A stretch of DNA of 64,000 nt from Corallococcus caeni (GCF_036245865.1 NZ_BTTW01000006.1:558001-622000), one strand, 5' to 3'; counted from the first letter of the stretch, positions 25,050 through 35,352 are shown. Numbers and translations: made by a program. Notes: generated by a model not told the origin, from the sequence alone.

Positions 25050-26447
25050 ATGGTCTCGCTACAGTTCCTGGGGGCGGCGGGCACCGTCACCGGCTCCCGG
25101 TTCCTGCTGGAGCGGGAGGGCCGCGAGCCGTGCCGCGTGCTGCTCGACTGCGGCCTGTTCCAGGGGCTCAAGGCCCTGCGCCAGCGCAACTGGGAGCCGC
25201 CGCCGTTCGACCCGGTGACGCTGGACGCCGTGGTCCTCAGCCACGCCCACCTGGACCACTCCGGCTTCCTGCCGCTGCTGGCGCGGGGCGGGTTCCGCGG
25301 CCCCGTCCACTGCACGCCGGGCACGGCGGACCTGCTCGGGCCGCTGCTGCTCGACTCCGCGCACCTCCAGGAGGAGGACGCGGAGCGGGCCAACAGCCAT
25401 GGCTACTCGAAGCACCATCCCGCGCTGCCGCTCTACACGGTGGAGGACGCGCGGCGCGCGCTCACGCTCGTGCGCACGCACCCCTACGGCACGCCCTTCA
25501 CCGCAGGGGCGGGGCTGGAGGTGACCTTCCGGCGCGCGGGCCACATCCTCGGCTCGGCCACGGTGGACGTGGCCTGGGGGCAGGGGGACGCCGCGCGCCA
25601 CCTGGTCTTCTCCGGGGACCTGGGCCGCCCGGGCCGTCCCATCCTGCGTGACCCGGAGCCCGTGCCCGGGGCGGACGTGCTGCTCCTGGAGTCCACGTAT
25701 GGCGACCGCGTGCACGCGGCCTGGCCGGAGGAGCACCTGGCGCGCATCATCACGCGCACGGTCCACCAGGGCGGCGCGGTGGTCATCCCCGTCTTCGCGG
25801 TGGGGCGCGCGCAGGAGTTGCTCTGGACGCTGCACCGCCTGCGCGACGAGCAGCGCCTGCCGCGCGTCTCCGTGTTCCTGGACAGCCCCATGGCGCAGGA
25901 CGTGACGGAGCTCTACTGCCGCCACCCGGAGGACCATGACGTGGACATGCGGCGGCTCACGATGCAGGCGCGCTGCCCGCTGTGCGCCTCGGAGCGCCAC
26001 TGGGTGCGCACCGCGGAGGCGTCCCGGGCGCTGCTGACGAGGACGGACCCCCGGGTCATCCTCGCGGGCAGCGGCATGGCCACGGGCGGCCGGGTGCTGC
26101 ACCACCTGAAGCACCTGCTGCCGGACGCGCGCAACACCGTGGTGCTCGCGGGCTATCAGGCCGCGGGCACCCGGGGGCGCGCGCTCCAGGACGGCGCGGC
26201 CCGGCTGCGCATCCACGGCGAGGACGTCCCCGTGCGGGCGCGGGTGGAGACGGTGGACGGCCTGTCGGCGCACGCGGACCGGGAGGAGCTGCTCGCCTGG
26301 CTGCGGACGTTCCCGCGCCCGCCGCGCGAGACCTGGCTCGTCCACGGGGAGCCCGGCGCCAGTGAAGCGCTGGCGGAGAGCATCCGCGAGCGCATGGGCT
26401 GGCACGTGCGGGTGGCGCGCGACGGCGAGCGCGTGACGCTGGAGTAG
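25050..26447 (+). CDS. Beta-CASP metallo-beta-lactamase RNase
   Basis: This 465-residue protein has the MBL metal site HAHLDH (His65, His67, Asp69, His70), later GHILGSA and FSGDLGR, and STYGDR. A beta-CASP insertion (VFLDSPMA) and SGMATGGRVLHHLKHLL are followed by the final LSAHADREELL motif. This is the RNA-specificity (CPSF73-like/YsiA) subgroup of MBL nucleases. I chose the ATG at 25050 for its GAGGAGG site 5 bp upstream; ATGs at 25023 and 25032 overlap the ATPase stop. Such hydrolases recur beside Usp and cation ATPase genes in stress regulons, so a role in RNA turnover during stress is plausible. Confidence 0.9.
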   Translation: MVSLQFLGAAGTVTGSRFLLEREGREPCRVLLDCGLFQGLKALRQRNWEPPPFDPVTLDAVVLSHAHLDHSGFLPLLARGGFRGPVHCTPGTADLLGPLLLDSAHLQEEDAERANSHGYSKHHPALPLYTVEDARRALTLVRTHPYGTPFTAGAGLEVTFRRAGHILGSATVDVAWGQGDAARHLVFSGDLGRPGRPILRDPEPVPGADVLLLESTYGDRVHAAWPEEHLARIITRTVHQGGAVVIPVFAVGRAQELLWTLHRLRDEQRLPRVSVFLDSPMAQDVTELYCRHPEDHDVDMRRLTMQARCPLCASERHWVRTAEASRALLTRTDPRVILAGSGMATGGRVLHHLKHLLPDARNTVVLAGYQAAGTRGRALQDGAARLRIHGEDVPVRARVETVDGLSAHADREELLAWLRTFPRPPRETWLVHGEPGASEALAESIRERMGWHVRVARDGERVTLE

Positions 26448-26479
26448 CCCGGGCCCCGCCACCCTCGGGCGGGCCGGGC
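26447..26479. terminator. Bidirectional terminator hairpin
   Basis: An imperfect 13-bp GC stem (26447-26460 with 26467-26479) with single-base bulges and a 6-nt loop lies between the convergent ends of the beta-CASP gene and the dehydrogenase gene. Confidence 0.6.
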
Positions 26480-26481
26480 CT

Positions 26482-27498
26482 TCAGCGCGGGAGCACCTGC
26501 TCGGCCCGGACCTCCGTCACCCCCAGGGGCTCGCCCCGCTCGAACCGCGTCACGCTCTCCAGCGTGGTCCGGGCGATGGCGTCCAGCGCCTCGCGGGTGA
26601 GGAAGGCCTGGTGCGCGGTGACGAGCACGTTGGGGAAGGTCAAGAGGCGCGCGAGCACGTCGTCCTGGAGCACCTGGCCGGAGAGGTCCTGGAAGAAGAT
26701 GCCCTCCTCCTCCTCGTACACGTCCAGGCCCGCCGCGCCCAGGTGGCCGGACTTGAGCGCCGCCAGCAGCGCGTGGCTGTCGATGAGCGCCCCGCGCCCG
26801 GTGTTGATGAGCATGGCCCCGGGCTTCATCCGGGCGAGCGCCGCCGCGTCGATGAGGTGGCGCGTGGCGGGCGTGAGGGGCACGTGCAGCGAGACGACGT
26901 CCGCGCGGGCCAGCGCGTCCTCCAGCGTCACGGGCTCCAGCCCCAGCGCCTTCGCGTCGCCCTCGGACAGCCGCGGGTCCACCGCCAGCAGCCGGCAGCC
27001 GAAGCCGTGGAAGATGCGGGCGGTGGCGCGGCCGATGCGTCCCAGCCCCACCAGCGCCACCGTCTTGCCGTGCAGGTCGAACCCCACCAGCCCGTCCAGC
27101 GAGAAGTTCCACTCGCGCACCCGGGCGTAGGCGCGGTGCACCTTGCGGTTGAGCGCGAGCACGAGCGCGGCGGTGTGCTCGGCCACGGCCTGCGGCGAGT
27201 ACTCCGGCACGCGGACGACGGTCATCCCCAGCCGGCCGGCCGCCTCCAGGTCCACGTGGTTGAAGCCCGCCGAGCGCAGCGCCACCAGCCGCGTGCCCCC
27301 CGCCGCCAGCGCCTGGAGGCACGGGCCGTCCAGCCGGTCGTTCACGAAGGAGCACACCGCGGGAAAGCCCGCGGCCAGCCCCACCGTCTGGGACGTCAGG
27401 CGGGGCTCGAACCAGGTGAGGGCGTGGCCGAAGGCGGCGTTGGCCGACTCGAAGGCGGTGCGGTCGAAGCGGTGGGTGTCGAAGAAGGCGATGCGCAT
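26482..27498 (-). CDS. D-2-hydroxyacid dehydrogenase (D-lactate dehydrogenase-like)
   Basis: A 338-residue NAD-dependent dehydrogenase of the LdhA type: GLGRIGRATARIF Rossmann motif mid-protein, NTGRGALID, and catalytic-region elements RSAGFNHVD, VYEEEEGIFF and TAHQAFLT. The length and the EEEEGIFFQD segment fit fermentative D-lactate dehydrogenases, which reduce pyruvate with NADH. I chose the ATG at 27498 because it directly precedes MRIAFFDTHRFDR. Divergent from 27709 across two palindromes, but no -24/-12 element facing this gene was found, so its control may differ. A fermentative enzyme fits an oxygen- or redox-linked island. Confidence 0.9.
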   Translation of the reverse strand: MRIAFFDTHRFDRTAFESANAAFGHALTWFEPRLTSQTVGLAAGFPAVCSFVNDRLDGPCLQALAAGGTRLVALRSAGFNHVDLEAAGRLGMTVVRVPEYSPQAVAEHTAALVLALNRKVHRAYARVREWNFSLDGLVGFDLHGKTVALVGLGRIGRATARIFHGFGCRLLAVDPRLSEGDAKALGLEPVTLEDALARADVVSLHVPLTPATRHLIDAAALARMKPGAMLINTGRGALIDSHALLAALKSGHLGAAGLDVYEEEEGIFFQDLSGQVLQDDVLARLLTFPNVLVTAHQAFLTREALDAIARTTLESVTRFERGEPLGVTEVRAEQVLPR

Positions 27499-27576
27499 GG
27501 ACGTGGGTTTCCTTCCGTCCCGCACCTTGCATCCTCCATGCGCGGCGATGACACCGGCCCGGAGTGCCGCGGGGGG

Positions 27577-27589
27577 CGCAAGCGTTGCG
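27577..27589. promoter_or_regulatory. Palindrome D (CGCAA-GCG-TTGCG)
   Basis: Perfect 5-bp arms. It is 30 bp from palindrome E, the same spacing as between B and C. Confidence 0.65.
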
Positions 27590-27606
27590 GAGCGCACGCT
27601 GGCCCG

Positions 27607-27619
27607 CGCAATTCCTGCG
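27607..27619. promoter_or_regulatory. Palindrome E (CGCAA-TTC-CTGCG)
   Basis: One arm mismatch. It equals palindrome A read on the other strand. Its centre is 40 bp upstream of the -24 element at 27652. Confidence 0.65.
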
Positions 27620-27651
27620 GGGACGCGCCCGGCCCGGCCTTGCGACGGCCA

Positions 27652-27667
27652 TGGCATGCATCCTGAA
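27652..27667 (+). promoter_or_regulatory. -24-type promoter element for 27709
   Basis: TGGCATG-CATC-CTGAA: a good -24 box and an atypical -12 (GA for GC), almost identical to the Usp element at 22315-22330. Its position relative to palindrome E matches the other three promoters. Confidence 0.5.
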
Positions 27668-27708
27668 ATGGGAGGCGGGCAGGGGCCGCGCAGGTCGGAG
27701 GACGTTCC

Positions 27709-27987
27709 ATGGATGCCACGCGTGACGAGGAGTGCAGGCGGCTGCGCCAGCGGTGGCGGACGCTGCTGGAGCTCAGGCTCCAGCACCGGCACCTGCTGCG
27801 CGAGGTCATGGGCGCGGGGGCTCCCGCGTGGGTGGACCGGGCCGTGGCCCGGGAGGAGACGCAGATGCTCGACGCGCTGGACGCGCGCGAGGCACGGGCC
27901 CTGGCGGTGGTGGAGCGCGAGCTGGCGCCACTCCCCGCGCCGGACAGCATGCCCCGGTGCTCCTGTCACGCGGCGCGTGGACGATGA
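27709..27987 (+). CDS. Small charged helical protein
   Basis: This 92-residue Arg/Glu-rich, predicted helical protein ends in a Cys-containing tail (MPRCSCHAARGR). It has no membrane segment. A GGAGGA site lies 7 bp before the ATG. Its stop overlaps the start of the permease gene (ATGA), so the two are co-translated. No family was recognised. It is the first gene downstream of the promoter element at 27652 and is therefore a likely regulon member. Confidence 0.65.
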   Translation: MDATRDEECRRLRQRWRTLLELRLQHRHLLREVMGAGAPAWVDRAVAREETQMLDALDAREARALAVVERELAPLPAPDSMPRCSCHAARGR

Positions 27988-29030
27988 GCCCGCCCCCGAA
28001 GGCGCCGGTCTCCATCGGGTGGTTCGCGCTGGGCTACTTCGCCTGCTACCTGCCCTACAGCGCGCTGACGAAGGCGCTGAGCCTGGGCGCCCTGCCGGGC
28101 ATGAGCGCGGGGCTGCCCGGCTTCGTGCTGCTGCCCTCCACGGCGCTGGCCACGCTGGTGGGGATGTTCGCCTACCTGGCGTGGAGCGGCGCCTTCCAGC
28201 ACGCGGGGCGACTGCGCGTGGGTCCGGTGGTCCTGCCCTGGCCCGGGCGGTGGACCTTCCTGTCGGGCCTGTGCACCACGGGCATCATCGCCACCACCAC
28301 GCTGGCGTACACCTTCGACGGCACCTCCATCGTCTTCATGATGCTGCTGATGCGCGGCGGCGTGCTGGTGCTCGCGCCGCTGGTGGACGCGGTGAGCGGC
28401 CGGCACGTCGCGTGGCCCTCGCGCGTGGCGCTGGGCGTGAGCCTCGCGGCGCTGCTCGTCGCCACGGGCCCAGGCACGGAGCTCCGCCTGGCCTGGGTGG
28501 CCGCGCTGGACTGGGCCGTGTACGTCGTCAGCTACTTCGTGCGGCTGCGCTTCATGAGCCGGCTGGCGAAGAACCACGTGCCCGGCGCGCGCGAGCGCTA
28601 CTTCGTGGAGGAGCAGATGGTGGCCGCGCCCGCGCTCGTCGTCCTGCTCGCGCTGTGGGCCTTGTCCGGCGTGGGGGGCGCGGCGGAAGCGCTGCGCGAG
28701 GGCTTCACCGGGATGTTCACGCGGCCCACGCTGCCCGTGGAGCTGGCCGTGGGGCTCTTCTCCCAGGGCAGCGGCATCTTCGGCGGGCTGGTGCTGCTGG
28801 ACGCGCGGGAGAACACCTTCACCGTGCCCATCAACCGCGCCTCCAGCGTGTTCGCGGGCGTGGGCGCCACGCTCGTGCTCTCGCTGTGGCTGGGCCTCCC
28901 CGGCGTGAGCCTCCGCGAGCTGGCCGGCGCCGGGTTGGTGACGGTGGCCGTCGCGGTGCTCGCGGTGCCGGGCGTGCTCGCGGCGCGCCGCAAGCAGGCC
29001 GTCCCCCTCTCACTCCCTCCTGCCGCCTGA
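27984..29030 (+). CDS. DMT-like multi-span membrane permease
   Basis: A 348-residue protein with about ten hydrophobic helices. The pattern (SALTKALSLGALPGM near the start, later TLAYTFDGTSIVFMMLLMRGGVLVLAPLVD) resembles drug/metabolite-type transporters, although the usual EamA repeat is weak. A ~50-residue charged loop (RLRFMSRLAKNHVPGARERYFVEEQ) lies mid-protein. Start overlaps the preceding stop. Substrate unknown. Confidence 0.75.
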   Translation: MSPPPKAPVSIGWFALGYFACYLPYSALTKALSLGALPGMSAGLPGFVLLPSTALATLVGMFAYLAWSGAFQHAGRLRVGPVVLPWPGRWTFLSGLCTTGIIATTTLAYTFDGTSIVFMMLLMRGGVLVLAPLVDAVSGRHVAWPSRVALGVSLAALLVATGPGTELRLAWVAALDWAVYVVSYFVRLRFMSRLAKNHVPGARERYFVEEQMVAAPALVVLLALWALSGVGGAAEALREGFTGMFTRPTLPVELAVGLFSQGSGIFGGLVLLDARENTFTVPINRASSVFAGVGATLVLSLWLGLPGVSLRELAGAGLVTVAVAVLAVPGVLAARRKQAVPLSLPPAA

Positions 29031-29112
29031 AGCCCTCATGGACGTGGAACGTGAAGACACGACAGTCGCTGGGACCCACGGGCCGCGTCGCCAGCCCGGA
29101 CCGGAGGACGCC

Positions 29113-29427
29113 ATGCACGCGGACCCCATGACGGCCCGGGCGCGGCAGATGCTGCTGTCCCGCCGGAGCGCGCTGCGTGCGGCGCGCGCGGACGTCCGGC
29201 CCGGGGCTGGCGGTGGAGGGGACGGATGCCCGCCCGTGCGCGGAGCGCGCCTGCCACCGCATGAGCTGGAGGAGGTGGAGGCGGCGCTCGAGCGCATCGC
29301 GCAGGGCTGCTTCGGCTGCTGCGAGGGGTGCGGGGGCGCCATCGGGCGGCAGCGGCTGCTGGCCGTCCCCGAGGCGCGCTGTTGCCTGACGTGCGCGGAC
29401 ACACGGGCCCGGGACTCAAGCGGATGA
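29113..29427 (+). CDS. DksA/TraR-type zinc-finger protein
   Basis: A 104-residue protein whose C-terminal half, ALERIAQGCFGCCEGCGG...RLLAVPEARCCLTC, is the TraR/DksA C4 zinc finger (CxxC, 17 residues, CxxC). DksA-like proteins bind the RNA polymerase secondary channel and modulate stress transcription with ppGpp. The coiled-coil tip Asp pair of DksA is not evident, so it may be a shorter TraR-like form. I chose the ATG at 29113 for its GGAGG site 6 bp upstream; an ATG at 29038 is in frame. Upstream of the two-component genes. Confidence 0.8.
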   Translation: MHADPMTARARQMLLSRRSALRAARADVRPGAGGGGDGCPPVRGARLPPHELEEVEAALERIAQGCFGCCEGCGGAIGRQRLLAVPEARCCLTCADTRARDSSG

Positions 29428-29501
29428 CGCCACCGGTCCCTTCCCTGGAGGCCTGGCCAGACACCCTCCTGCATCCCGGTCCGTGTCTGGTAAGCAGGGG
29501 C

Positions 29502-30919
<1,418 letters not shown>

Positions 30920-30944
<25 letters not shown>

Positions 30945-32119
30945 CGGACAACGTCCTGGAGGAACTCCAGCGCTACGTGGGCTTCTCCTCCGACGACGGA
31001 GAGGCCCTGCGCGAGCTGCACCCCATCGCCTGCGCGCACTTCGAGCGCATCGCGGACGTCTTCTACCGGCGCATCCTCGAGCACCCGGAGGCGCGCAAGG
31101 CGCTGGAGGGGGGCGAGAGCCAGGTGGGCCACCTGAAGGTGACGCTCCAGGACTGGATGGGGTCGCTCCTGCTGGGGCCGTGGGACGCGGCGTACTTCGA
31201 GCGCCGCTGCCGCATCGGGCGGGTGCACGTGCGCATCCACCTGCCGCAGCACTACATGTTCGGCGCCATGAACCTGCTGCGCCAGGAGCTGGCGGCGGTG
31301 CTGGAGGAGTCGCTGCGCGACGCGCCCGCGCGGGCCGCGCGCCTGGCCCAAGCGCTGGGAAAGATCCTCGACCTGGAGCTGGCCATCATGCTGCACACCT
31401 ACCGCGAGGACCTGCTGGCCCAGGCGGCCCGGGCCGAGCGGCTGGCGACCTTCGGGCAGCTCGTGGGCTCCATCGGTCACGAGCTGCGCAACCCCCTGGG
31501 CGTCATCGAGACCTCGCTCTTCATCCTCAAGGGCCGCCCCGCCGCGGCGGAGGACGCGCGCGTGACCAAGCACCTGGACCGCATCGGCGAGCAGGTGGAG
31601 GTCGCCAACCACATCGTCACCAGCCTGCTGGACATGATCCGCTCCCGCCCGCTCGTGCGCGCGCCGCTGCGGCTCGCGGAGGTCTGGGCGTCCGCGCTGG
31701 AGGCCGTCGCGCCGCCCGGGCACGTGCGCGTGCACGCGCAGGGGCTGGAGTCCCTGCCGTCCGTGGAGGGGGACGCCGTGCAGTTGCGGCAGGTCTTCGT
31801 GAACCTGCTGCAGAACGCGGTGCAGGCCCTGGGCGAGCGCGAGGGCGAGGTGCGGCTGACGGCGGACGTCCCGGAGGACGGGGCGCGGCGCGTCCGGCTG
31901 GTGCTGGAGGACAGCGGCCCGGGCCTGGACCCGGCCATCCGCGCGCGCGTCTTCGAACCGCTGATGACCACGAAGGCACGCGGGCTGGGGCTCGGCCTGG
32001 CGCTGGTGCGGCGCATCCTCGAACGGCACGGTGGCGGCATCGGCTACGCTCCGGCCGTGGGCGGGCCGGGAGGGGCCCGCTTCGTGGTGGAGCTTCCCCT
32101 GACGCCGGAGCCTTCCTGA
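30920..32119 (+). CDS. Globin-coupled sensor histidine kinase
   Basis: This 399-residue soluble kinase has residues 1-165 forming a globin-coupled-sensor domain, with the heme-ligand region [16 protein letters not shown] (candidate proximal His103). A HisKA helix with phospho-acceptor His187 (SIGHELRNP) and a HATPase domain (N-box [26 protein letters not shown]) follow. Such sensors bind O2, NO or CO through heme. It has no membrane segment. AAGGAGG precedes the ATG at 30920. Coupled at both ends to the NtrC-type regulator and the double-receiver protein, so a phosphorelay is likely. Confidence 0.9.
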
Positions 32120-32820
32120 TGGGCCGCTTCCTGGTGGTGGATGACAACCGGGCCTTCGCGGAGAACCTGGCGGAGATCCTGGAGGACGCGGGCCACACGA
32201 CCACCGTGGTGGACTGCGGCGAGGCCGCGCTCCAGGCCGCGCGCGCCGAGCGCTACGACGTGCTCATCACCGACATGCGCATGGCCGGGATGAGCGGCGC
32301 CGCGCTGGTGCACCACCTGCGCCAGCGGGACCCGGGGCTCGCGGCCATCGTCGTCACCGCGCATCCGGGGGAGGCCGAGCTCGCGCGCGCGCACGCGGAG
32401 GGCGTGCTCGCGGTGCTGCCCAAGCCGGTGCCGGTGCCCGCGCTGGTGGAGCTGCTCGCGCGGGCCCGCCGCGACGGGCTCGTCGTGCTGGTGGAGGACG
32501 ACGCGGGCCTCGCGGACAACCTCACGGAGGTGCTGCGCGAGCGCGGCTTCACGGCCGTGGTGGCGCGCTCGGTGCCGGACGTCGCGGGGCTCAAGCCCGT
32601 GCACCCCTTCGCCGCGCTCGTGGACCTGCGCGTGCCGGGCGGCCCCGACGGCGAGGCGCTGCGCCGCGTGCGGGAGCGCTTCCCGTCCGCCACCCCCTTC
32701 GTCGTCACGGCCTTCCCGGAGGCCCTGCCCGGGGACTTCGAGGGCCGGTGCGTCCGCAAGCCCTTCGACACCGGGGCGCTGCTCGCCGCGCTCGAGCAGG
32801 TGCATGGAGGCCGCGCGTGA
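32119..32820 (+). CDS. Tandem double-receiver protein
   Basis: A 233-residue protein made of two CheY-like receivers and nothing else: residues 1-118 (DD near 8-9, acceptor in LITDMRM, Lys in LPKPV) and 120-230 (EDD, acceptor in ALVDLRV, Lys in VRKPF). Both keep all key residues, so both can probably be phosphorylated. Without an output domain it likely acts as a phosphate sink or relay between the flanking kinases and the NtrC-type regulator. Start overlaps the previous stop by 1 base and its own stop overlaps the next GTG by 4. Confidence 0.9.
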   Translation: MGRFLVVDDNRAFAENLAEILEDAGHTTTVVDCGEAALQAARAERYDVLITDMRMAGMSGAALVHHLRQRDPGLAAIVVTAHPGEAELARAHAEGVLAVLPKPVPVPALVELLARARRDGLVVLVEDDAGLADNLTEVLRERGFTAVVARSVPDVAGLKPVHPFAALVDLRVPGGPDGEALRRVRERFPSATPFVVTAFPEALPGDFEGRCVRKPFDTGALLAALEQVHGGRA

Positions 32821-33929
32821 CGGCGCCGGGCGGCGCGGGGGAGCGGCCCCGGGTGCTGGTGGTGGATGACAACGCGGCCCTCGCGGACAACATGAAGGAG
32901 CTGCTGGAGGACCAGGGCTACCAGGTCTGCGTCGCGACGAGCTGCGCGGGGGCGCTGGAGCGGGCGCCGGCGGGCTTCGACGTGGCCCTGGTGGACATCC
33001 GGCTGCCAGACGGCGAGGGCACGCGGCTGGCCCCCCAGCTCAAGGCGCTGGTGCCGGAAGGGGAGGTGGTGCTGCTCACCGGCCTGGGCATGCTGGAGGC
33101 GGCGGTGGCCGCGGTGCACGCGGGCGCGTGCGCGTACCTGCTCAAGCCCTGCGCCACCCCGGAATTGCTGGTGACGCTGGAGCAGGCGCTGCGCCAGGTG
33201 CGGCTGCACCGCGAGAAGCAGGTGCTGGCCCGGCGGGCGCAGGTGACGGAGAAGCTGGCCGCGGTGGGCACGCTGACCGCGGGGCTGACGCACGAGATCC
33301 GCAACCCCCTCAACGCCGCCGTCCTGCAGCTCACCGTCCTGGAGCGCCGGGTGCGCAGGCTGGAGGAGGCCGCGCAGGGGCCGCTGCTGGAGCCGCTCCT
33401 GCTGGTGCGCGATGAGATCCGCCGCCTGGATCACATCCTCGAGGACTTCCTCCAGTTCGCCCGCCCGCGCGAGTTCAGGTCGGCCGCGGTGGCGGTGGCG
33501 CCGCTGTTCGAGCGGGTGGGTGGTCTGCTGGCCTGGCAGGCCGAGCAGCGCGGCGTGGCGCTGGAGGTGGAGCCCGCGGAGGGGCTGGAGGTGTGGGGCG
33601 AGGAGGAGCGGCTGCGGCAGGTGCTGCTGAACCTGGCGCTCAACGCGCTGGAGGCGACGCCGCCGGGAGGACGGGTGCGCTTCAGCGCGAGCGCGAACGC
33701 CGGGGAGGTGGCGCTGTGCGTGGACGACAGCGGACCGGGCGTGCCGGAGGACGTGCGCGGGAGGCTCTTCGAGCCCTTCTTCACGACGAAGGCGAGCGGC
33801 AGCGGGCTGGGCCTCTCCATCGTGCACGCCATCGTCACGCAGCACGGCGGCACCCTCCAGGTGGAGGACGGGCCGCTGGGCGGCGCGCGCTTCACCGTGC
33901 GCGTGCCGGCGGCGAAGCTGGAGGGGTGA
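32817..33929 (+). CDS. Receiver-histidine kinase hybrid
   Basis: This 370-residue soluble protein has an N-terminal receiver (acceptor in ALVDIRLP, Lys in LLKPC), a HisKA domain (LTAGLTHEIRNPLNAA) and a HATPase domain (NLALNALEA, DDSGPGVP, GSGLGLSIV). The receiver-first order means its kinase activity may be gated by phosphorylation from another kinase, such as the globin sensor. Starts at a GTG overlapping the double-receiver stop. It is the last gene of the signalling operon. Confidence 0.9.
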   Translation: MTAPGGAGERPRVLVVDDNAALADNMKELLEDQGYQVCVATSCAGALERAPAGFDVALVDIRLPDGEGTRLAPQLKALVPEGEVVLLTGLGMLEAAVAAVHAGACAYLLKPCATPELLVTLEQALRQVRLHREKQVLARRAQVTEKLAAVGTLTAGLTHEIRNPLNAAVLQLTVLERRVRRLEEAAQGPLLEPLLLVRDEIRRLDHILEDFLQFARPREFRSAAVAVAPLFERVGGLLAWQAEQRGVALEVEPAEGLEVWGEEERLRQVLLNLALNALEATPPGGRVRFSASANAGEVALCVDDSGPGVPEDVRGRLFEPFFTTKASGSGLGLSIVHAIVTQHGGTLQVEDGPLGGARFTVRVPAAKLEG

Positions 33930-33984
33930 GTCCCGCGGGCTGGGGCGTGTCTGTGATTGGATAAAGTAGATTCCAGGTAAAGCC

Positions 33985-33998
33985 AGACAGTGCTGTCT
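33985..33998. other. Palindrome in an AT-richer gap
   Basis: AGACAG-TG-CTGTCT has perfect 6-bp arms. It lies in the 219-bp gap 33930-34148, which is noticeably less GC-rich than its surroundings. It is a possible operator or promoter region for the membrane-protein genes that follow; no other element was recognised. Confidence 0.3.
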
Positions 33999-34148
33999 CA
34001 GCCCGCGAGCGTGTTTTTCCCAGCGCGCGAGAACGTACGCCCGAGGGGCGAAACACGTCGCGGAGACAGGATTGATTGTCTATAGACGCCGCGCAGTCTG
34101 GAGGCGTCACTGAAGCGCTCGCACCAGAAGATCTTTCCCTCGCACGCG

Positions 34149-34829
34149 TTGTCTTGGTTCCTGGCGGGCCTGGCCCTGCTCTACGTCGAGGCCGCGGCGC
34201 TCCTGGACCCCCTGGGCGTGCCCCTGCTTCCGCACCGGATGATCCAGGACGTGCTGCGCAGCCCGTTCGGCTTCCACCTGCTGCTGCTGGGCATCCCCTG
34301 CTGCATCTACGTCCTCGGGTGGCGGGCCGGAGACCTCTTCGCCTGGCTGCGGGCGCCGCACACGCTGACGGTGGATGAAGACGGGCTGCGCGCCGACGCC
34401 ACGCGGATCCGGTGGCGGGACGTGCGGGAGGTCGTCGAACAGCACGCGCACGACCGCCTCGTCCTGCGCCACGCGGGTGGAACGCTCCGGCTGCGGCTGG
34501 ACCTGTGGAGCGACGCGGACGCGCTGCATGAGGCCGTGCTGGGCCAGGTGGTGCCGCGCCTGCTGGAGCGGGTGAGCCTCCAGGTCTCCGCCGGGCAGCC
34601 GGTGCGCTTCGGGCCGCTGACGCTGGGCGACGCGGGGCTCACCCACCGGGGACGGCTCTGGCGCTGGGACGACATCGAGAGCATCCGCCTCCAGGACGAG
34701 GTGGACCAGGGCTTCGCGTCCCGCGAGTTGGTCATCGTCGCCCAGGGCAGGACCCGGAAGTTCGACGAAGCGAAGGTCATCAACGCGCCAGTCCTGCTGG
34801 CCTACCTGTCAGACCGGCTGGCCGGCTGA
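34149..34829 (+). CDS. Membrane protein with PH-like soluble part
   Basis: About 226 residues. Two N-terminal hydrophobic helices (around residues 2-20 and 40-60) are followed by a strand-rich soluble region with repeated WRDVREV / WRWDDIESI elements, like bacterial PH-type domains. The start is uncertain: 34149 is TTG, and a GGAG sits before a CTG at 34110; no in-frame ATG is well placed. Linked to the next gene by a 20-bp gap. Function unknown. Confidence 0.55.
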   Translation: MSWFLAGLALLYVEAAALLDPLGVPLLPHRMIQDVLRSPFGFHLLLLGIPCCIYVLGWRAGDLFAWLRAPHTLTVDEDGLRADATRIRWRDVREVVEQHAHDRLVLRHAGGTLRLRLDLWSDADALHEAVLGQVVPRLLERVSLQVSAGQPVRFGPLTLGDAGLTHRGRLWRWDDIESIRLQDEVDQGFASRELVIVAQGRTRKFDEAKVINAPVLLAYLSDRLAG

Positions 34830-34849
34830 CGCACCCACGGACATCCGAC

Positions 34850-35347
34850 ATGGAAATCTATCGCTCCCCCCAGTCCCGGAAGCAGGCGGAACAGCCGCGC
34901 GGCATCTACTACTCGCGGGCCAGGCTCATCGCGGGCGTGGTCATCTGGACGCTGGGGACGGTCTTCTTCGGCGTGCTCACCTGGCAGTCGCTCCCCAAGA
35001 GCAACGTCTGGATCTTCGTCGCGTTGATCACCCTGGCCTCGGCCTGGATGTTCTTCAACTGCGTCACGGCGCTGGGCAAGCTGGACAAGCCCGTGCTGCT
35101 CATCGGCCGGGACGGCATCCGCTTCCCGGACGGCGTGCTCATCGCCTGGGAGGACATGCAGGAGAACCTCTACGTGGACCAGTCCTACATGGGGCTGCCG
35201 GTCCTCAAGATGGTGCAGATCAAGACCACGCTCGCGAAGCCCCGCGTGAAGAAGATGCGGGTCTCCGCGCTCGCCATGGACAGCGACGAGTACATGGCGC
35301 TCTGCGACAGCTACAGCCAGGGCGGCGGCGCTCCCGCCACGCGCTGA
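34850..35347 (+). CDS. Two-span membrane protein with PH-like C-terminus
   Basis: A 165-residue protein with two membrane helices (residues ~26-45 and ~54-72) and a cytoplasmic strand-rich domain (PVLLIGRDGIRFPDGVLIAWEDMQE). Its domain plan repeats that of the preceding gene, suggesting a functional pair. No named family was recognised. Confidence 0.65.
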   Translation: MEIYRSPQSRKQAEQPRGIYYSRARLIAGVVIWTLGTVFFGVLTWQSLPKSNVWIFVALITLASAWMFFNCVTALGKLDKPVLLIGRDGIRFPDGVLIAWEDMQENLYVDQSYMGLPVLKMVQIKTTLAKPRVKKMRVSALAMDSDEYMALCDSYSQGGGAPATR

Positions 35348-35352
35348 AGTGA

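Noticed and set aside
27490-27600. Sigma-54 promoter facing the D-lactate dehydrogenase gene
   Set aside because: No GC/GG pair with 12-bp offset and recognisable boxes on the minus strand.
27601-27620. A -24/-12 promoter reading TGGCCC...CTGC before 27709
   Set aside because: GG to GC offset is 16 bp rather than 12; the element at 27652 has the right geometry.
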